From: Vicinamibacterales bacterium
GTDB taxonomy: Bacteria; Acidobacteriota; Vicinamibacteria; Vicinamibacterales; 2-12-FULL-66-21
Reading direction: 5' to 3'
Assembly: GCA_035699745.1 (NCBI GenBank)
Contig: DASSPH010000066.1
Span: 1-64,000 of the forward strand
Length of the DNA: 64,000 nt
A program made the position numbers and the translations under genes. Below are positions 47,855 through 57,454 of this stretch, one piece after another. How positions within the stretch are numbered: position 1 is the first letter of the stretch; each line of letters opens with the position of its first letter. The notes beneath the pieces were generated by a model. The model was given only the letters and a program-made list of their open reading frames with translations. It made no database searches and had not been told where the DNA came from.

Positions 47855-48350
47855 GCAGCCGCTCGATCTGCGCCAGGTGGTTGCGATCGTGGCCGGCATA
47901 GAGCGCGAGCAGATGCCGCACGCTCTCGCGCCCGCGCTCCGCGTGGATGCCGTAGCGATCGAGCTCCTCGGCACCGAGCCCGCGCACCAGCCGCACCGTC
48001 GATTCGCGGATCGCCGCGAACAGCGCCAGCGACTGCTGCGCGTCGCTCGATTCCGCGCGCTGCACGCGCGACCACGCGTCCTGGTCGTAGGCCTGGATCG
48101 CGGTGCCGGGCGCCGCGAGGATCATGCGGAGGCGATAGGCGAACACGATCTCGGCGTCGGCGAGATGCGCCACGATCTGCGCGGCCGACCATCGCCCCGG
48201 CCCGGGCGATCGCTGGAGCGCCGCGGCGCTCCGGCCATGGATCGACCTCGCGATCGTCGCCGGGGTCGACGCCAGCACCTCGACGGGATCGGCGCCGGCC
48301 GAGAGCGCCAGCAGCCGCGCCGTGTATTGCTCGAAGGTCTCGACGATCAT
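47847..48350 (-). CDS. DinB/YfiT-like four-helix-bundle protein, second of a pair
   Basis: 167 residues. DinB-type helical bundle with the metal-ligand pattern: first His in WSAAQIVAHLADAEIVFAYR (H of VAHLAD), and the C-terminal pair in LYAGHDRNHLAQIERLL. Such proteins include thiol-dependent metalloenzymes, but the reaction here is unknown. The ATG overlaps the stop of the upstream paralogue by four bases, so both are co-translated. Confidence 0.85.
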   Translation of the reverse strand: MIVETFEQYTARLLALSAGADPVEVLASTPATIARSIHGRSAAALQRSPGPGRWSAAQIVAHLADAEIVFAYRLRMILAAPGTAIQAYDQDAWSRVQRAESSDAQQSLALFAAIRESTVRLVRGLGAEELDRYGIHAERGRESVRHLLALYAGHDRNHLAQIERLLT

Positions 48351-48874
48351 GCGTGTGCCTCCTGCAGCAGGCTGAAATACTTCCGCCACGGGCCCACCTG
48401 ACGCCCGAACGAACGGGTCAGCAGGCGCGAGATCTGCGCGATGTGCGCCAGGTCGTGCGTGGCCCAGCAGGCGAGGAGCTGCTCGAGCGTCACATGCCCG
48501 AACTCGGGATGAATGCCGGTCAGGCGCAGATGATCGGCCGACAGGCGGAACGAGTCGAGCCGCTCCAGGTTGGCGCGGCGGAGCTGGCCGAACTCGCCGA
48601 CCAGCGCCTCGGCGGTCCAGCCGCGATAGCGGGTGAATCCCCCCTCGCGGTCGAACGGCATGAAGCGGCCGCCATCCGACAGGATCCGCTCGAGGCGCGG
48701 CATCCAGTCGGTGATCTCGCCGTCGGCGACGTGGCACAGGACTTCGACGACGTGCCACGAGCCGGGGGCGTCGCGCCACGTCAGCGCCTCGGGCGGCGCC
48801 GCGGCGATCAGTCCTTCGATGATGCGGGGGGTCTGCGCCAGGGCCTGGCGCACGGCTTCCAACGGAGTGTTCAT
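48347..48874 (-). CDS. DinB/YfiT-like four-helix-bundle protein, first of a pair
   Basis: About 175 residues, starting MNTPLEAVRQALAQTP; a GTG three codons upstream is possible. Metal-ligand pattern: WHVVEVLCHVADGEI near the N-terminus and ATHDLAHIAQISRLL near the C-terminus. It is a distant paralogue of the next gene, coupled by ATGA. Two tandem DinB proteins may form a heterodimer; this is a guess. Confidence 0.85.
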   Translation of the reverse strand: MNTPLEAVRQALAQTPRIIEGLIAAAPPEALTWRDAPGSWHVVEVLCHVADGEITDWMPRLERILSDGGRFMPFDREGGFTRYRGWTAEALVGEFGQLRRANLERLDSFRLSADHLRLTGIHPEFGHVTLEQLLACWATHDLAHIAQISRLLTRSFGRQVGPWRKYFSLLQEAHA

Positions 48875-48951
48875 GACCTTCACATGGTCAGGCTACCCGC
48901 ATCGGCGCGTGACATCCAACGAATCGTTGGCCTGCGATCGATGAGCGGCGT

Positions 48952-49872
48952 TCATGCCGAGGCGCGGCCGCGCGTCCGCGCCGGCAGCGCGCGCCCGGCG
49001 ACGAGATCGATGAAGTCCGAGAGGTACGGCGGATCGGCGTGCGCCGCGAGGGTGGCCGCGGCCCACTGCCGCCGCATCCCGCGCCGCGTAATCGACAGCC
49101 CGGCGACCCCCCCGCTGGCGATGGCGCGCTGCGCCGACCAGCGCGGCAGGATGCCGACGCCGGCGCCGGCCCGCGCCAGCTCGATCATCGCCTCGGTGAG
49201 CATGATGAACGACACGCGCGCGGGCACCAGCCCGCGGGGCTGGAGGATGCGGCGGAAGGCAAAGCTGTCGTCGCGCGCCGACGAGTAGAGCAGCAGGTGC
49301 TCGGCGGCCAGCGCCTCCGGCGCCACCCACGGCCGCCGCGCCAGCGGATGCGTCCTGGCGACGATCGCCACCATCTCGTCGTTGAACAGCGGCCGCAGGC
49401 GAAGGCGCCGATCCCTCGCCGGATCGATCAGGATCGCGAGATCGATCCGCCCCTCGAGCAGCGCCTCGACCGGCCCGCCGGTCTCCTCGGCGGCGACGTT
49501 GATGGTGACGCGCGGGTGCTTGGCCTGGAAGGCGGAGAGAATCGGCCCGAGCCAGTGATAGCCGGTGTAGCACTCGGTGCAGACGCGGATGGTCCCTTCA
49601 CCGTGCCCGGCGAGCCGCCGCACGTCGTCTTCGGCGCGCTGCACCTCGCCGAGGACGCGCCGCGCCGCCTCGAGCACGCGGCGCCCCGGCTCGGTCAACA
49701 CCATGCGCCGGCCCAGCCGGGTGAACAGCGGCGCGCCGAGGCGCCCTTCGATGTCGCGCAACTGGTGGCTGAGCGCCGACTGCGTGAGATGCAGCTGCCC
49801 CGCCGCTTTGGTCATGCTGCCGGCGTCGGCGATGCCGGCGACCAGGCGCAGGTGCCGGATCTCCAGGTGCAT
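48952..49872 (-). CDS. LysR-family transcriptional regulator
   Basis: 306 residues. The N-terminal winged HTH reads LRLVAGIADAGSMTKAAGQLHLTQSALSHQLRDIE (split as SMTKAAGQLHLTQSALSHQ), followed by LGAPLFTRLGRRMVLTEPG. The effector domain begins GTIRVCTECYTGYHWLGPIL, similar to the MetR-like branch. A symmetric T-N11-A box lies 17 bases upstream of its ATG. It follows the symporter gene on the same strand with a 74-base gap and precedes the DinB pair. Confidence 0.92.
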   Translation of the reverse strand: MHLEIRHLRLVAGIADAGSMTKAAGQLHLTQSALSHQLRDIEGRLGAPLFTRLGRRMVLTEPGRRVLEAARRVLGEVQRAEDDVRRLAGHGEGTIRVCTECYTGYHWLGPILSAFQAKHPRVTINVAAEETGGPVEALLEGRIDLAILIDPARDRRLRLRPLFNDEMVAIVARTHPLARRPWVAPEALAAEHLLLYSSARDDSFAFRRILQPRGLVPARVSFIMLTEAMIELARAGAGVGILPRWSAQRAIASGGVAGLSITRRGMRRQWAAATLAAHADPPYLSDFIDLVAGRALPARTRGRASA

Positions 49873-49888
49873 GCGGGCATCCTAGCAT

Positions 49889-49903
49889 ATGAGCATTGCT
49901 CAT
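49889..49903. promoter_or_regulatory. LysR-type dyad box upstream of the LysR gene
   Basis: ATGAGCA and TGCTCAT flank one central T, giving a perfect 7-bp inverted repeat with the T-N11-A core typical of LysR-type sites. Its position 17 bases before the start fits negative autoregulation. Confidence 0.65.
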
Positions 49904-49946
49904 CGACCTACGGGTTCGTACGTGGATACCTCATAGGCGTCACAGC

Positions 49947-51571
<1,625 letters not shown>

Positions 51572-51575
<4 letters not shown>

Positions 51576-51889
51576 CGCCGCGACCCGCCGATCCGGTGCA
51601 GCAGCTCTTCGGCCATGCGATCGAAACGGCGGGCGCGCCGCACGTACGCGGCCATCAGCGCCCAGGCCATCACGAACTGCGAGAGGGCGAACAGGTACGC
51701 CAGGTTGATGCGGCCCGCCACGGGGGTGCTCATCACGTCTGGCCAGTAGCCGACCAGCGCCGGCAGCGCGAAGTAATAGACGACGAAGAAGATGCTCGCG
51801 GGCAGCAGGAACGCGCGCTTGGCGCGGACCAGGGCGCGGAACTCGGGCATCCGCTCGATGGCGGACCAGTCGGGATGCGAATCAGCCAT
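51572..51889 (-). CDS. DUF485 membrane protein (YjcH-like), partner of the symporter
   Basis: 105 residues with two transmembrane helices (LLPASIFFVVYYFALPALVG and NLAYLFALSQFVMAWALMAAY) and the DUF485 pattern F..L.R.KR.F. It is regularly encoded just before acetate-permease-type symporters, as here with a four-base overlap. Its exact role is unknown. It lies 12 bases after the DUF4412-like gene on the same strand. Confidence 0.9.
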
Positions 51890-51901
51890 GCGGTGATCGG
51901 G

Positions 51902-52708
51902 CTACCGCCCGCGGCCGGCGGGTCCGCCGAACGGCCGCTTCTGATACCCGGCGGGCACCGCATAGATGGAGTCGGGGAACGTCTGCCGGCTCACGTCGCT
52001 GATCTCCGTCGTGATCTGCCGCCCGAGCACCGTCGCCGTGCGCCGGACCGGAATTCCCGCGAACCCCTGCTGCTCGACGGTGCCGATCGCGAAGGCCTGG
52101 CTGGCCATGGCGGGCACGACGCGCTTGAAGAAGTCGATGAACTGCTTCGTCACCGCGAAGTCCGCTTCGGTCAAACCGAGCGTCTTCGGCTCGACGGTGC
52201 AGACCTCGGACGTCCTGGTCTCCCCGTCGTAGCCCTCGTACTTCGTGCAGCTCCACTTGCCGACCGTGTCCGTGCCGGTCCGCTTGTAGACCGTCTTCGG
52301 CGCGGCGCCGCCCGCGCCGCCCATCCGTCCTTTCATCATCGACTCGATCTGGGCGCGCTGCTCCGGCGGCAGGCTCTCGAGCTGCTTCTGGATCTGCGAC
52401 ATGGCCTGGGACATCTGCGCGCCGAGCTGGTCGGCGTCCGCCTTCGTCAGCTCGGTGTAGCTCTTGTTCTGGTCGTCGATCATGATCAGCACCTGCCGCG
52501 TGCCGTCGAAGATGACGACCTGCTTCTCGCCGCGCGGCCCGGTGGCCTCGGCCCGCATGCGGTTGCTCTCGATCTGGATCTGGTTCGTCGACGGCGTGCC
52601 GCTCGACGTGGTCTTCTCGACGATCAGGATGCCCGCGGCCCCCTGAACCGATACGGAGAGGACGCAGGCGCCGGCGCCCGCCAACAGGCTGGTGAAGGTC
52701 ACTTTCAT
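51902..52708 (-). CDS. Exported DUF4412-like protein
   Basis: About 268 residues with a signal peptide (MKVTFTSLLAGAGACVLSVSV). The core matches DUF4412-type proteins: IQIESNRMRAEATGPRGEKQVVIFDGTRQVLIMIDDQNKSY (split as NRMRAEATG and VIFDGTRQVLIMID), a helical AQMSQAMSQIQKQLESLPPEQ segment, and TDTVGKWSCTKYEGY. An ATG three codons upstream is possible. Function unknown, probably periplasmic. It may be co-transcribed with the DUF485-symporter pair, but the functional link is unclear. Confidence 0.72.
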   Translation of the reverse strand: MKVTFTSLLAGAGACVLSVSVQGAAGILIVEKTTSSGTPSTNQIQIESNRMRAEATGPRGEKQVVIFDGTRQVLIMIDDQNKSYTELTKADADQLGAQMSQAMSQIQKQLESLPPEQRAQIESMMKGRMGGAGGAAPKTVYKRTGTDTVGKWSCTKYEGYDGETRTSEVCTVEPKTLGLTEADFAVTKQFIDFFKRVVPAMASQAFAIGTVEQQGFAGIPVRRTATVLGRQITTEISDVSRQTFPDSIYAVPAGYQKRPFGGPAGRGR

Positions 52709-52724
52709 GCCCCGCATTATCGGT

Positions 52725-52942
52725 TCATTCGGCGCGCAGCGCTACCATCGGATCGACGCGGACGGCGCGCCGCACCGGTACATAGCAGGCCGCCAGCGTG
52801 GCGAGCGCGACCGCGAAGGCGACCGCGGCAAGGTCGCCGCAGCGGAAATCCCGTGCGCGCGAGCGGATGCCCATCGCGCGGAATAGTCTGGCCTGACGAC
52901 GGTGCAGACCGCGGAGCGGATGTCCTGAACGAGCGTGTCCAT
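52725..52942 (-). pseudogene. Deletion remnant of an ADOP permease gene
   Basis: The first ~15 codons from 52942 read MDTLVQDIRSAVCTV, the typical start of an ADOP permease. The last ~45 codons to the TGA at 52725, in another frame, read AAVAFAVALATLAACYVP then VRRAVRVDPMVALRAE, the typical FtsX C-terminus. About 2.2 kb of expected coding sequence is missing near 52890-52900, and the two pieces are out of frame. This is a clear internal-deletion pseudogene. Confidence 0.75.
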
Positions 52943-52991
52943 GGGGAGGGCGGAGTCACAGGATGACGCGCGCGCGGGACTGCGGTCCGCG

Positions 52992-53246
52992 TCAATCGTC
53001 CAGGTGTTTCTTTTCGACCTCCTGCTGAAAGGCGGCCTGGTCCCGCCGCTGCGCGTTCTGCTGCTTCTCGACGGCGCGGCGCGCGGCCGGGCTGAGTCCG
53101 CCGGAACGCACCGAGAAGGAGAACCCCGAGAGGAGGCGCTCGAGATCGCTCGCGCCGCAGGCGGGGCAGAGGGGTCGTGCGGGCTCGCGCACGAGCGCCT
53201 CGAAGACCTCGCCGCAGGCGCGGCACCGGAAGTCGAACAGCGGCAT
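52992..53246 (-). CDS. FmdB-family zinc-ribbon protein
   Basis: 84 residues. MPLFDFRCRACGEVFEALV opens a zinc ribbon with C-x2-C (RCRACG) and a second C-x2-C (LCPACGAS), followed by a charged helical tail (RRAVEKQQNAQRRDQAAFQQ) with a His-Leu-Asp-Asp end. FmdB-type ribbons are small putative regulators; function unproven. The start is set at the conserved MPLFDF. Divergent from the Xre antitoxin gene with a 73-base spacer. Confidence 0.87.
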   Translation of the reverse strand: MPLFDFRCRACGEVFEALVREPARPLCPACGASDLERLLSGFSFSVRSGGLSPAARRAVEKQQNAQRRDQAAFQQEVEKKHLDD

Positions 53247-53319
53247 GGGCACATTCTCTCCCGGGCGGGACGGGCGGGCCTTCGGCTTGCCTTGGAATGA
53301 AACGTATGCCATTATTTCT

Positions 53320-53715
53320 ATGGAAAGCACGCGCATGCCCCGTCCCAGGCCCCGGCCCGACCCGCTCGCCGACGCCGCGCTCGTCACCACGGCGGTCGTC
53401 CGCGCCGCCTCGCGCCTGGGGCTCTCCAATCGTTCGCTCGCCCGCGTCCTGGGCGTGTCCGAGGCGACCGTGTCGCGGATGGGGGGCGGCGCCTATCTCT
53501 TGAAACGCGGCGACAAGGCGTTCGAGCTCGCCCTGCTCTTCCTGCGGATGTTCCGCGCGCTCGATGCGCTGGCGGGCGGCGACGAGCAGGTCGGACGCGC
53601 CTGGCTGCGCAATGAGAACCTCGCGCTCGGCGGCGTCCCCGCCGCGCGCATCGAGTCGCTCGCCGGGCTCATCGACGTCGTTGGCTACCTGGACGCCCAC
53701 CGCGCTCTCGGCTGA
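53320..53715 (+). CDS. Xre/MbcA/ParS-type antitoxin of a RES toxin-antitoxin pair
   Basis: 131 residues. An N-terminal HTH is visible in LGLSNRSLARVLGVSEATVSRM. The C-terminal MbcA/ParS/Xre toxin-binding domain has DEQVGRAWLRNENLALGGVPAARI and SLAGLIDVVGYLDAHRA (the family's typical AW...N..L.g.P...l....G...V..yL). Start at MESTRMPRPRP, with a second ATG at 53335. The preceding 25 bases are AT-rich for this window. It overlaps the RES gene by ~35 bases, as usual for such pairs. Confidence 0.88.
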   Translation: MESTRMPRPRPRPDPLADAALVTTAVVRAASRLGLSNRSLARVLGVSEATVSRMGGGAYLLKRGDKAFELALLFLRMFRALDALAGGDEQVGRAWLRNENLALGGVPAARIESLAGLIDVVGYLDAHRALG

Positions 53716-54439
53716 AGCGCGGCGCCTCGCCGGCCGCTGCTGGCGCGTGGTCGAAGCCCAGCACGTGGTCTCGACGATGAAGATCGTCGACACGCTGGCC
53801 GAGCAGGCGCGGCTGGAGGAGCTGCTCGAAGAGAGCAAGCCGGCCGTCCCCGAGGACTGCCGCCACCTCCACTACCTCCTGTTCACGCCCTTCCGCTACG
53901 GCGCGCTCTATCCGCGCGGGTCGCGGTTCCGCCGCGCCGGCCTGACGCCGGGGGTGTTCTACGCGTCCCAGGCGGTGACGACGGCGATCGCGGAGATGGC
54001 GTTCGCGCGGCTGCTCTTCTTCGCCGATTCGCCGGCGACGCCGTGGCCGGGCAATGCCGTCGAGCACACGGCGTTCCAGGTGCGGTTTCGCACCACGCGC
54101 GGTCTGGATCTGATCGCCGAGCCCTTCGATCGCGAGCGCGCGCGATGGACGGACCCCACGGACTACAGCGCGTGCCAGGCGCTGGCGGACGCCGCCCGGG
54201 CGGGCGGCGCGGAGGTGATCCGCTACGCGTCGGCGCGGGATCCCGGCGGGGTGAACATCGCGCTCCTCACCTGCGCCGCGTTCAGCGGCACCGCGCCGCT
54301 GGATCGGCAGACCTGGCGCCTGCATCTCGACGGCCGCGGCGTCCGCGCCCTGTGCGCGCATCCCGAGCGGCGCCTGGCGTTCGATCGAGCGGCGTTCGCG
54401 CGCGACCCGCGCATCGCCAGCCTGCGGTGGGATCGGTGA
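53681..54439 (+). CDS. RES-domain toxin (NAD+-targeting)
   Basis: 252 residues from a TTG at 53681; no ATG/GTG precedes the conserved N-terminus TWTPTALSAEARRLAGRCWRVV (one residue longer than quoted blocks). The catalytic set of RES toxins is visible: R72 (TPFRYG), Y94 (GVFYAS), E105 (AIAEMAF) and S163 (TDYSACQALAD). Characterised relatives either phosphorolyse/hydrolyse NAD+ (MbcT, Res) or ADP-ribosylate a target (ParT). It probably acts in the cytosol and is neutralised by the upstream Xre protein. It ends four bases before the convergent transporter. Confidence 0.86.
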   Translation: MATWTPTALSAEARRLAGRCWRVVEAQHVVSTMKIVDTLAEQARLEELLEESKPAVPEDCRHLHYLLFTPFRYGALYPRGSRFRRAGLTPGVFYASQAVTTAIAEMAFARLLFFADSPATPWPGNAVEHTAFQVRFRTTRGLDLIAEPFDRERARWTDPTDYSACQALADAARAGGAEVIRYASARDPGGVNIALLTCAAFSGTAPLDRQTWRLHLDGRGVRALCAHPERRLAFDRAAFARDPRIASLRWDR

Positions 54440-54443
54440 CCGT

Positions 54444-55706
54444 CTACAGGCTGTCATCCTTCGTCTCGCGGCTCGCGAGGAGACCGGCCAGCGTGAGCGC
54501 CGCCGCGAGCGCGAGGTAGTAGCCGACGTACTGCAGACCGTACCGCTGGGCGAGCCAGGTCGCCGCATACGGCGCGAGCGACGCGCCGAAGATGCCGGCG
54601 AGATTGAAGGTCAGCGAGCTGCCGGTATAGCGGACGGCGGTCGGAAACAGCTCCGACAGCGCGGTGCCGAGCGGGCCGTAGGTGAATCCCATCAGCGTGA
54701 GCCCGGCCGCCATGGTGAACATCGCGCCGGCGGTGCCGGCGCTCAACAACGGCGCGAACACGAACCCGAACAGGCCGATGGCGATGGTGGTGAGGATCAG
54801 CGTCCGCCGCCGGCCGTGCGAATCGGCGAGCGTCGCCGAGAGCGGAATCGTGACCGCGAAGAACAGAATCCCGAAGAGCTGAATCAACAGGAACTGCTGC
54901 CGGTTGTAGCCGAGCGCCGACGTCCCCCACGACAGCGCGAACACGGTCATCAGATAGAACAGCACGAACGTCGCGAGCGAGATCAGGACCCCGAGCACCA
55001 GCTGCCGCGGGTGGCGCCGGAATACTTCCACCATCGGCAGCTTCACGCGGCCGCGGCGTTCCAGCGCGTCGCGGAAGACCGGCGTCTCGTGAATGGTCAG
55101 CCGGACGTAGAGGCCGACGATGACGAGCGCGGCGCTGGCGAGAAACGGGATGCGCCAGCCGTAGCCGAAGAACTGCGCGTCGGTGAGCTGGTTCGACAAC
55201 AGCAGGAAGATGCCCGCCGAGCAGATGAATCCGACCGGCGCGCCGAGCTGCGGGAACATGCCGTACCAGGCGCGCCGGCCGGGCGGCGCGTTCTCGATCG
55301 CGAGCAGGACCGCGCCCCCCCACTCGCCGCCGAGGCCGAGCCCCTGCCCGAAGCGGCACAGCGCGAGCAGCAGCGGGGCCGCGATGCCGATCGTCTGATA
55401 CGTCGGCAGCAGGCCGATCAACACCGTCGAGATGCCCATGGTCAGCAGCGCCGCCACCAGCGTGGTCTTGCGCCCGACGCGATCGCCGAAATGCCCGAAC
55501 AGCGCCGACCCGATCGGCCGCGCCAGGAACGCGATCGCGAAGGTGGCGAGCGAGGCCAGGGTCGCCGACGCCGGATCGGACGCCGGAAAGAACAACCGCG
55601 GAAAGACGAGCACCGCGGCGGTGGCATAGATGTAGAAGTCGAAGAACTCGATCGCGGTACCGATCAGGCTCGCGAAGAGCACCTGCCTGGGAGAATTGAC
55701 GCTCAC
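54444..55706 (-). CDS. MHS-family MFS transporter (metabolite:H+ symporter)
   Basis: 420 residues with 12 transmembrane helices. MHS traits: SLIGTAIEFFDFYIYATAAV at the first helix, GHFGDRVGRKTTLV in loop 2-3, and CRFGQGLGLGGEWGGAVLLA (the GGEWGGA signature). It probably imports an organic acid or compatible solute with protons. The GTG start at 55706 (MSVNSPRQVL) is taken because the upstream frame consists only of tandem-repeat translation. The substrate cannot be assigned. Confidence 0.88.
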   Translation of the reverse strand: MSVNSPRQVLFASLIGTAIEFFDFYIYATAAVLVFPRLFFPASDPASATLASLATFAIAFLARPIGSALFGHFGDRVGRKTTLVAALLTMGISTVLIGLLPTYQTIGIAAPLLLALCRFGQGLGLGGEWGGAVLLAIENAPPGRRAWYGMFPQLGAPVGFICSAGIFLLLSNQLTDAQFFGYGWRIPFLASAALVIVGLYVRLTIHETPVFRDALERRGRVKLPMVEVFRRHPRQLVLGVLISLATFVLFYLMTVFALSWGTSALGYNRQQFLLIQLFGILFFAVTIPLSATLADSHGRRRTLILTTIAIGLFGFVFAPLLSAGTAGAMFTMAAGLTLMGFTYGPLGTALSELFPTAVRYTGSSLTFNLAGIFGASLAPYAATWLAQRYGLQYVGYYLALAAALTLAGLLASRETKDDSL

Positions 55707-55771
55707 GACGCCACGACCGGTGCGGCCCAGAGCGCGATTGCGGCGGCGGCGAAACGCATGCGGTATCTTAG

Positions 55772-55975
55772 CCGCAGGGGACTCGCTTCGCTCGCTGTCG
55801 GGCAGCGTGGAAGGGGACTCGCTGCGCTCGCTGTCGGGCAGAGACAGGGTCAGTCGCTTCGCTCCCTGTCGGGCAGCGTGGAAGGGGCCTCGCGGCGCTC
55901 GGCGTCGGGCAGAGTGGAAGCGGCCTCGCTGCGCTCGCTGTCGGGCAGGGACAGCGACGAGTCGCTTCGCTCCTT
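55772..55975. repeat. Array of ~35-bp degenerate repeats (left, minus orientation)
   Basis: Five to six units built on CTCGCTGCGCTCGCTGTCGG GCAG (shown in two pieces) with alternating linkers of the GTGGAAGGGGC and GACAGGG types. On the minus strand the unit reads CCCGACAGCGAGCGCAGCGAG. It begins 24 bases beyond the four-helix-bundle gene's stop and extends toward the transporter start. The same unit occurs in opposite orientation at 57455-57915. Confidence 0.9.
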
Positions 55976-55999
55976 TATCGCGCGAGGAGCTGGGTGAAC

Positions 56000-56467
56000 T
56001 CACTCGTCCGGCGACTGGAAACCGGCGTTGCGCGGGCGGCGGGCGGCAACGGTTCCGGAGGCTCGTCGCTTCGCTTGTTTCTCCGCCTCTTCCCGTCGGA
56101 TCTGGGCGAGCTTCGCCGCGAGAAGACCGCCGGTCAGCTTCATCGCTGAGTCCGCGAGTTTGCATGCCCTCGTGAACTCTGCTTCGGTCCAGTACTTTCG
56201 GTGAAACCCGCGGCGCAGGTGGTTCGTCGTTTCCCCGAGCGACGCGCGTGCGATTCGGTAGTAATTCGCCGATTCTCTGGGTTTGAATCGCAGGAAGCCT
56301 TCGGCGATCTGTGCGGGCGCCTTGGCCGACGATTTGAGGATCTGCTCGCGGAAACTCTCGTTGCGCGCAGCACCGCCAGTCGACGTCAGGTCGTCCACGA
56401 GATCGGCCAATTCGTCCGCAAACTGCCACGCGATGAGATCTTCGTACCGGGTGATTTTTGGCTGCAT
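56000..56467 (-). CDS. Four-helix-bundle protein (23S rRNA-intervening-sequence protein family)
   Basis: 155 residues starting MQPKITRYEDLIAWQFADEL, the usual opening of the S23/IVP four-helix-bundle family. SFREQILKSSAKAPAQIAEGF, then ESANYYRIARASLGETTNHL, complete the family pattern. A charged basic tail (RREEAEKQAKRRASG) follows. Members are named after proteins in 23S rRNA intervening sequences, but stand-alone copies like this are common and of unknown function. It is divergent from the TIM-barrel gene, and its 3' end abuts a repeat array. Confidence 0.87.
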   Translation of the reverse strand: MQPKITRYEDLIAWQFADELADLVDDLTSTGGAARNESFREQILKSSAKAPAQIAEGFLRFKPRESANYYRIARASLGETTNHLRRGFHRKYWTEAEFTRACKLADSAMKLTGGLLAAKLAQIRREEAEKQAKRRASGTVAARRPRNAGFQSPDE

Positions 56468-56580
56468 GCCGGCCGCGTGGCATAGCGCGTGCCGTCCCAC
56501 CGGAGCGGCGCTCGTCACCCTTCCAACGACGCGGTGCCGGGTCCGGCGCGACCGTCCCGAAGCGAGGCACCCGCCGGGCA

Positions 56581-56586
56581 TATAAT
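56581..56586 (+). promoter_or_regulatory. Consensus TATAAT -10 box directly before the TIM-barrel gene
   Basis: A perfect TATAAT lies 9 bases before the ATG at 56596 (6 before a GTG at 56593). Transcription would start within about three bases of the start codon, i.e. leaderless or nearly so. No good -35 is seen. Confidence 0.5.
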
Positions 56587-56595
56587 CGCGGCGTG

Positions 56596-57441
56596 ATGAA
56601 GAGAACTGCGGCGACGTTGGTGCTGGTGGCCGTCGGCTTATCGCTCGCGGGGGCGCAGACGTCCGGGGGAAAAGTCGCGGTCGGCTATTGCACAGGGCTG
56701 GCGAACCTCGAGGCGGCCAAGGCCGCCGGGTTCGACTACGTGGAGGTCTCGGCGACCGAGATCGCCAATCTCTCGGACGCGGATTTCGACGCCGCGGCGG
56801 CGAAGATCAAGACGATCGGGATTCCGACGCCGGCCGCAAACCTGTTCGTGCCCGCAGCGATCAAGCTGACCGGCCCGGAGATCAATGTCGAGCAACAGAA
56901 CGCGCACGTGCGCAAGGCGCTGACGCGGCTCGCGAGGCTCGGCACTCAGGTCGTGGTGTTCGGCAGCGGCGGCGCGCGCCGCGTGCCCGACGGGTTTTCC
57001 AGGGAGGAAGCCTTCAAGCAGCTCGTCGATTTCGGCCGGCGCGCCGCGGAAGAAGGACGCGCCAACGGCATCACGATCACCATCGAGCCGCTGCGGAAGC
57101 AGGAAACGAACATCATCAACACGGCCGGCGAGGGACTGGCGCTGGTCGAGGCGATCAACCACCCGAACTTCCAGTTGATGATCGACTTCTACCACCTCGC
57201 GAGCGAACAGGAAGACCCGGCGATCGTCCTGCGGGCGAAGGATCGCCTGCGCCACCTGCACGTCGCCAATCCGAAGGACCGCGTGTTTCCCGCAACCTGG
57301 GAGGAGTACGACTACGCGCCGTTCTTCGCCAATCTGAAGAAGATCGGCTACGACAAGCGGATCAGCGTCGAAGGACGAACGACCGATCTCGCCGCACAGG
57401 GCCCGCCGGCGATCGCACTGCTGCGCCGCGCCTTCCAGTAA
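56596..57441 (+). CDS. Exported sugar phosphate isomerase/epimerase-like TIM-barrel protein
   Basis: 281 residues with a signal peptide (KRTAATLVLVAVGLSLAGAQ). Xylose-isomerase-like TIM barrel: LEAAKAAGFDYVEVSATEI, VVVFGSGGARRVPDG, ITITIEPLRKQETNIINTAGE (split as ITIEPLRKQETNI), LMIDFYHLASE, HLHVANPKDR and RISVEGRT. The metal ligands E (IEP), D (IDFYH), H (HLHVA) and E (VEGR) are in place. Exported members of this family often sit in 3-keto-sugar or polyol pathways. The substrate is unknown. Confidence 0.86.
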   Translation: MKRTAATLVLVAVGLSLAGAQTSGGKVAVGYCTGLANLEAAKAAGFDYVEVSATEIANLSDADFDAAAAKIKTIGIPTPAANLFVPAAIKLTGPEINVEQQNAHVRKALTRLARLGTQVVVFGSGGARRVPDGFSREEAFKQLVDFGRRAAEEGRANGITITIEPLRKQETNIINTAGEGLALVEAINHPNFQLMIDFYHLASEQEDPAIVLRAKDRLRHLHVANPKDRVFPATWEEYDYAPFFANLKKIGYDKRISVEGRTTDLAAQGPPAIALLRRAFQ

Positions 57442-57454
57442 CTGACCCCACCCA

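Noticed and set aside
45218-47974. An extended 918-residue form of the fifth permease
   Set aside because: The first ~114 codons are not permease-like and overlap the YciI-like remnant. A GGAGG site and the usual permease N-terminus support the start at 47632.
56000-56467. An rRNA intervening-sequence locus
   Set aside because: The protein belongs to that family, but no 23S rRNA sequence flanks it, so it is an ordinary stand-alone gene.
54444-56570. A 708-residue fusion upstream of the MHS transporter
   Set aside because: The extra N-terminal part is the translation of the 35-bp repeat array and of the opposite strand of the four-helix-bundle gene; the GTG at 55706 gives the normal family start.
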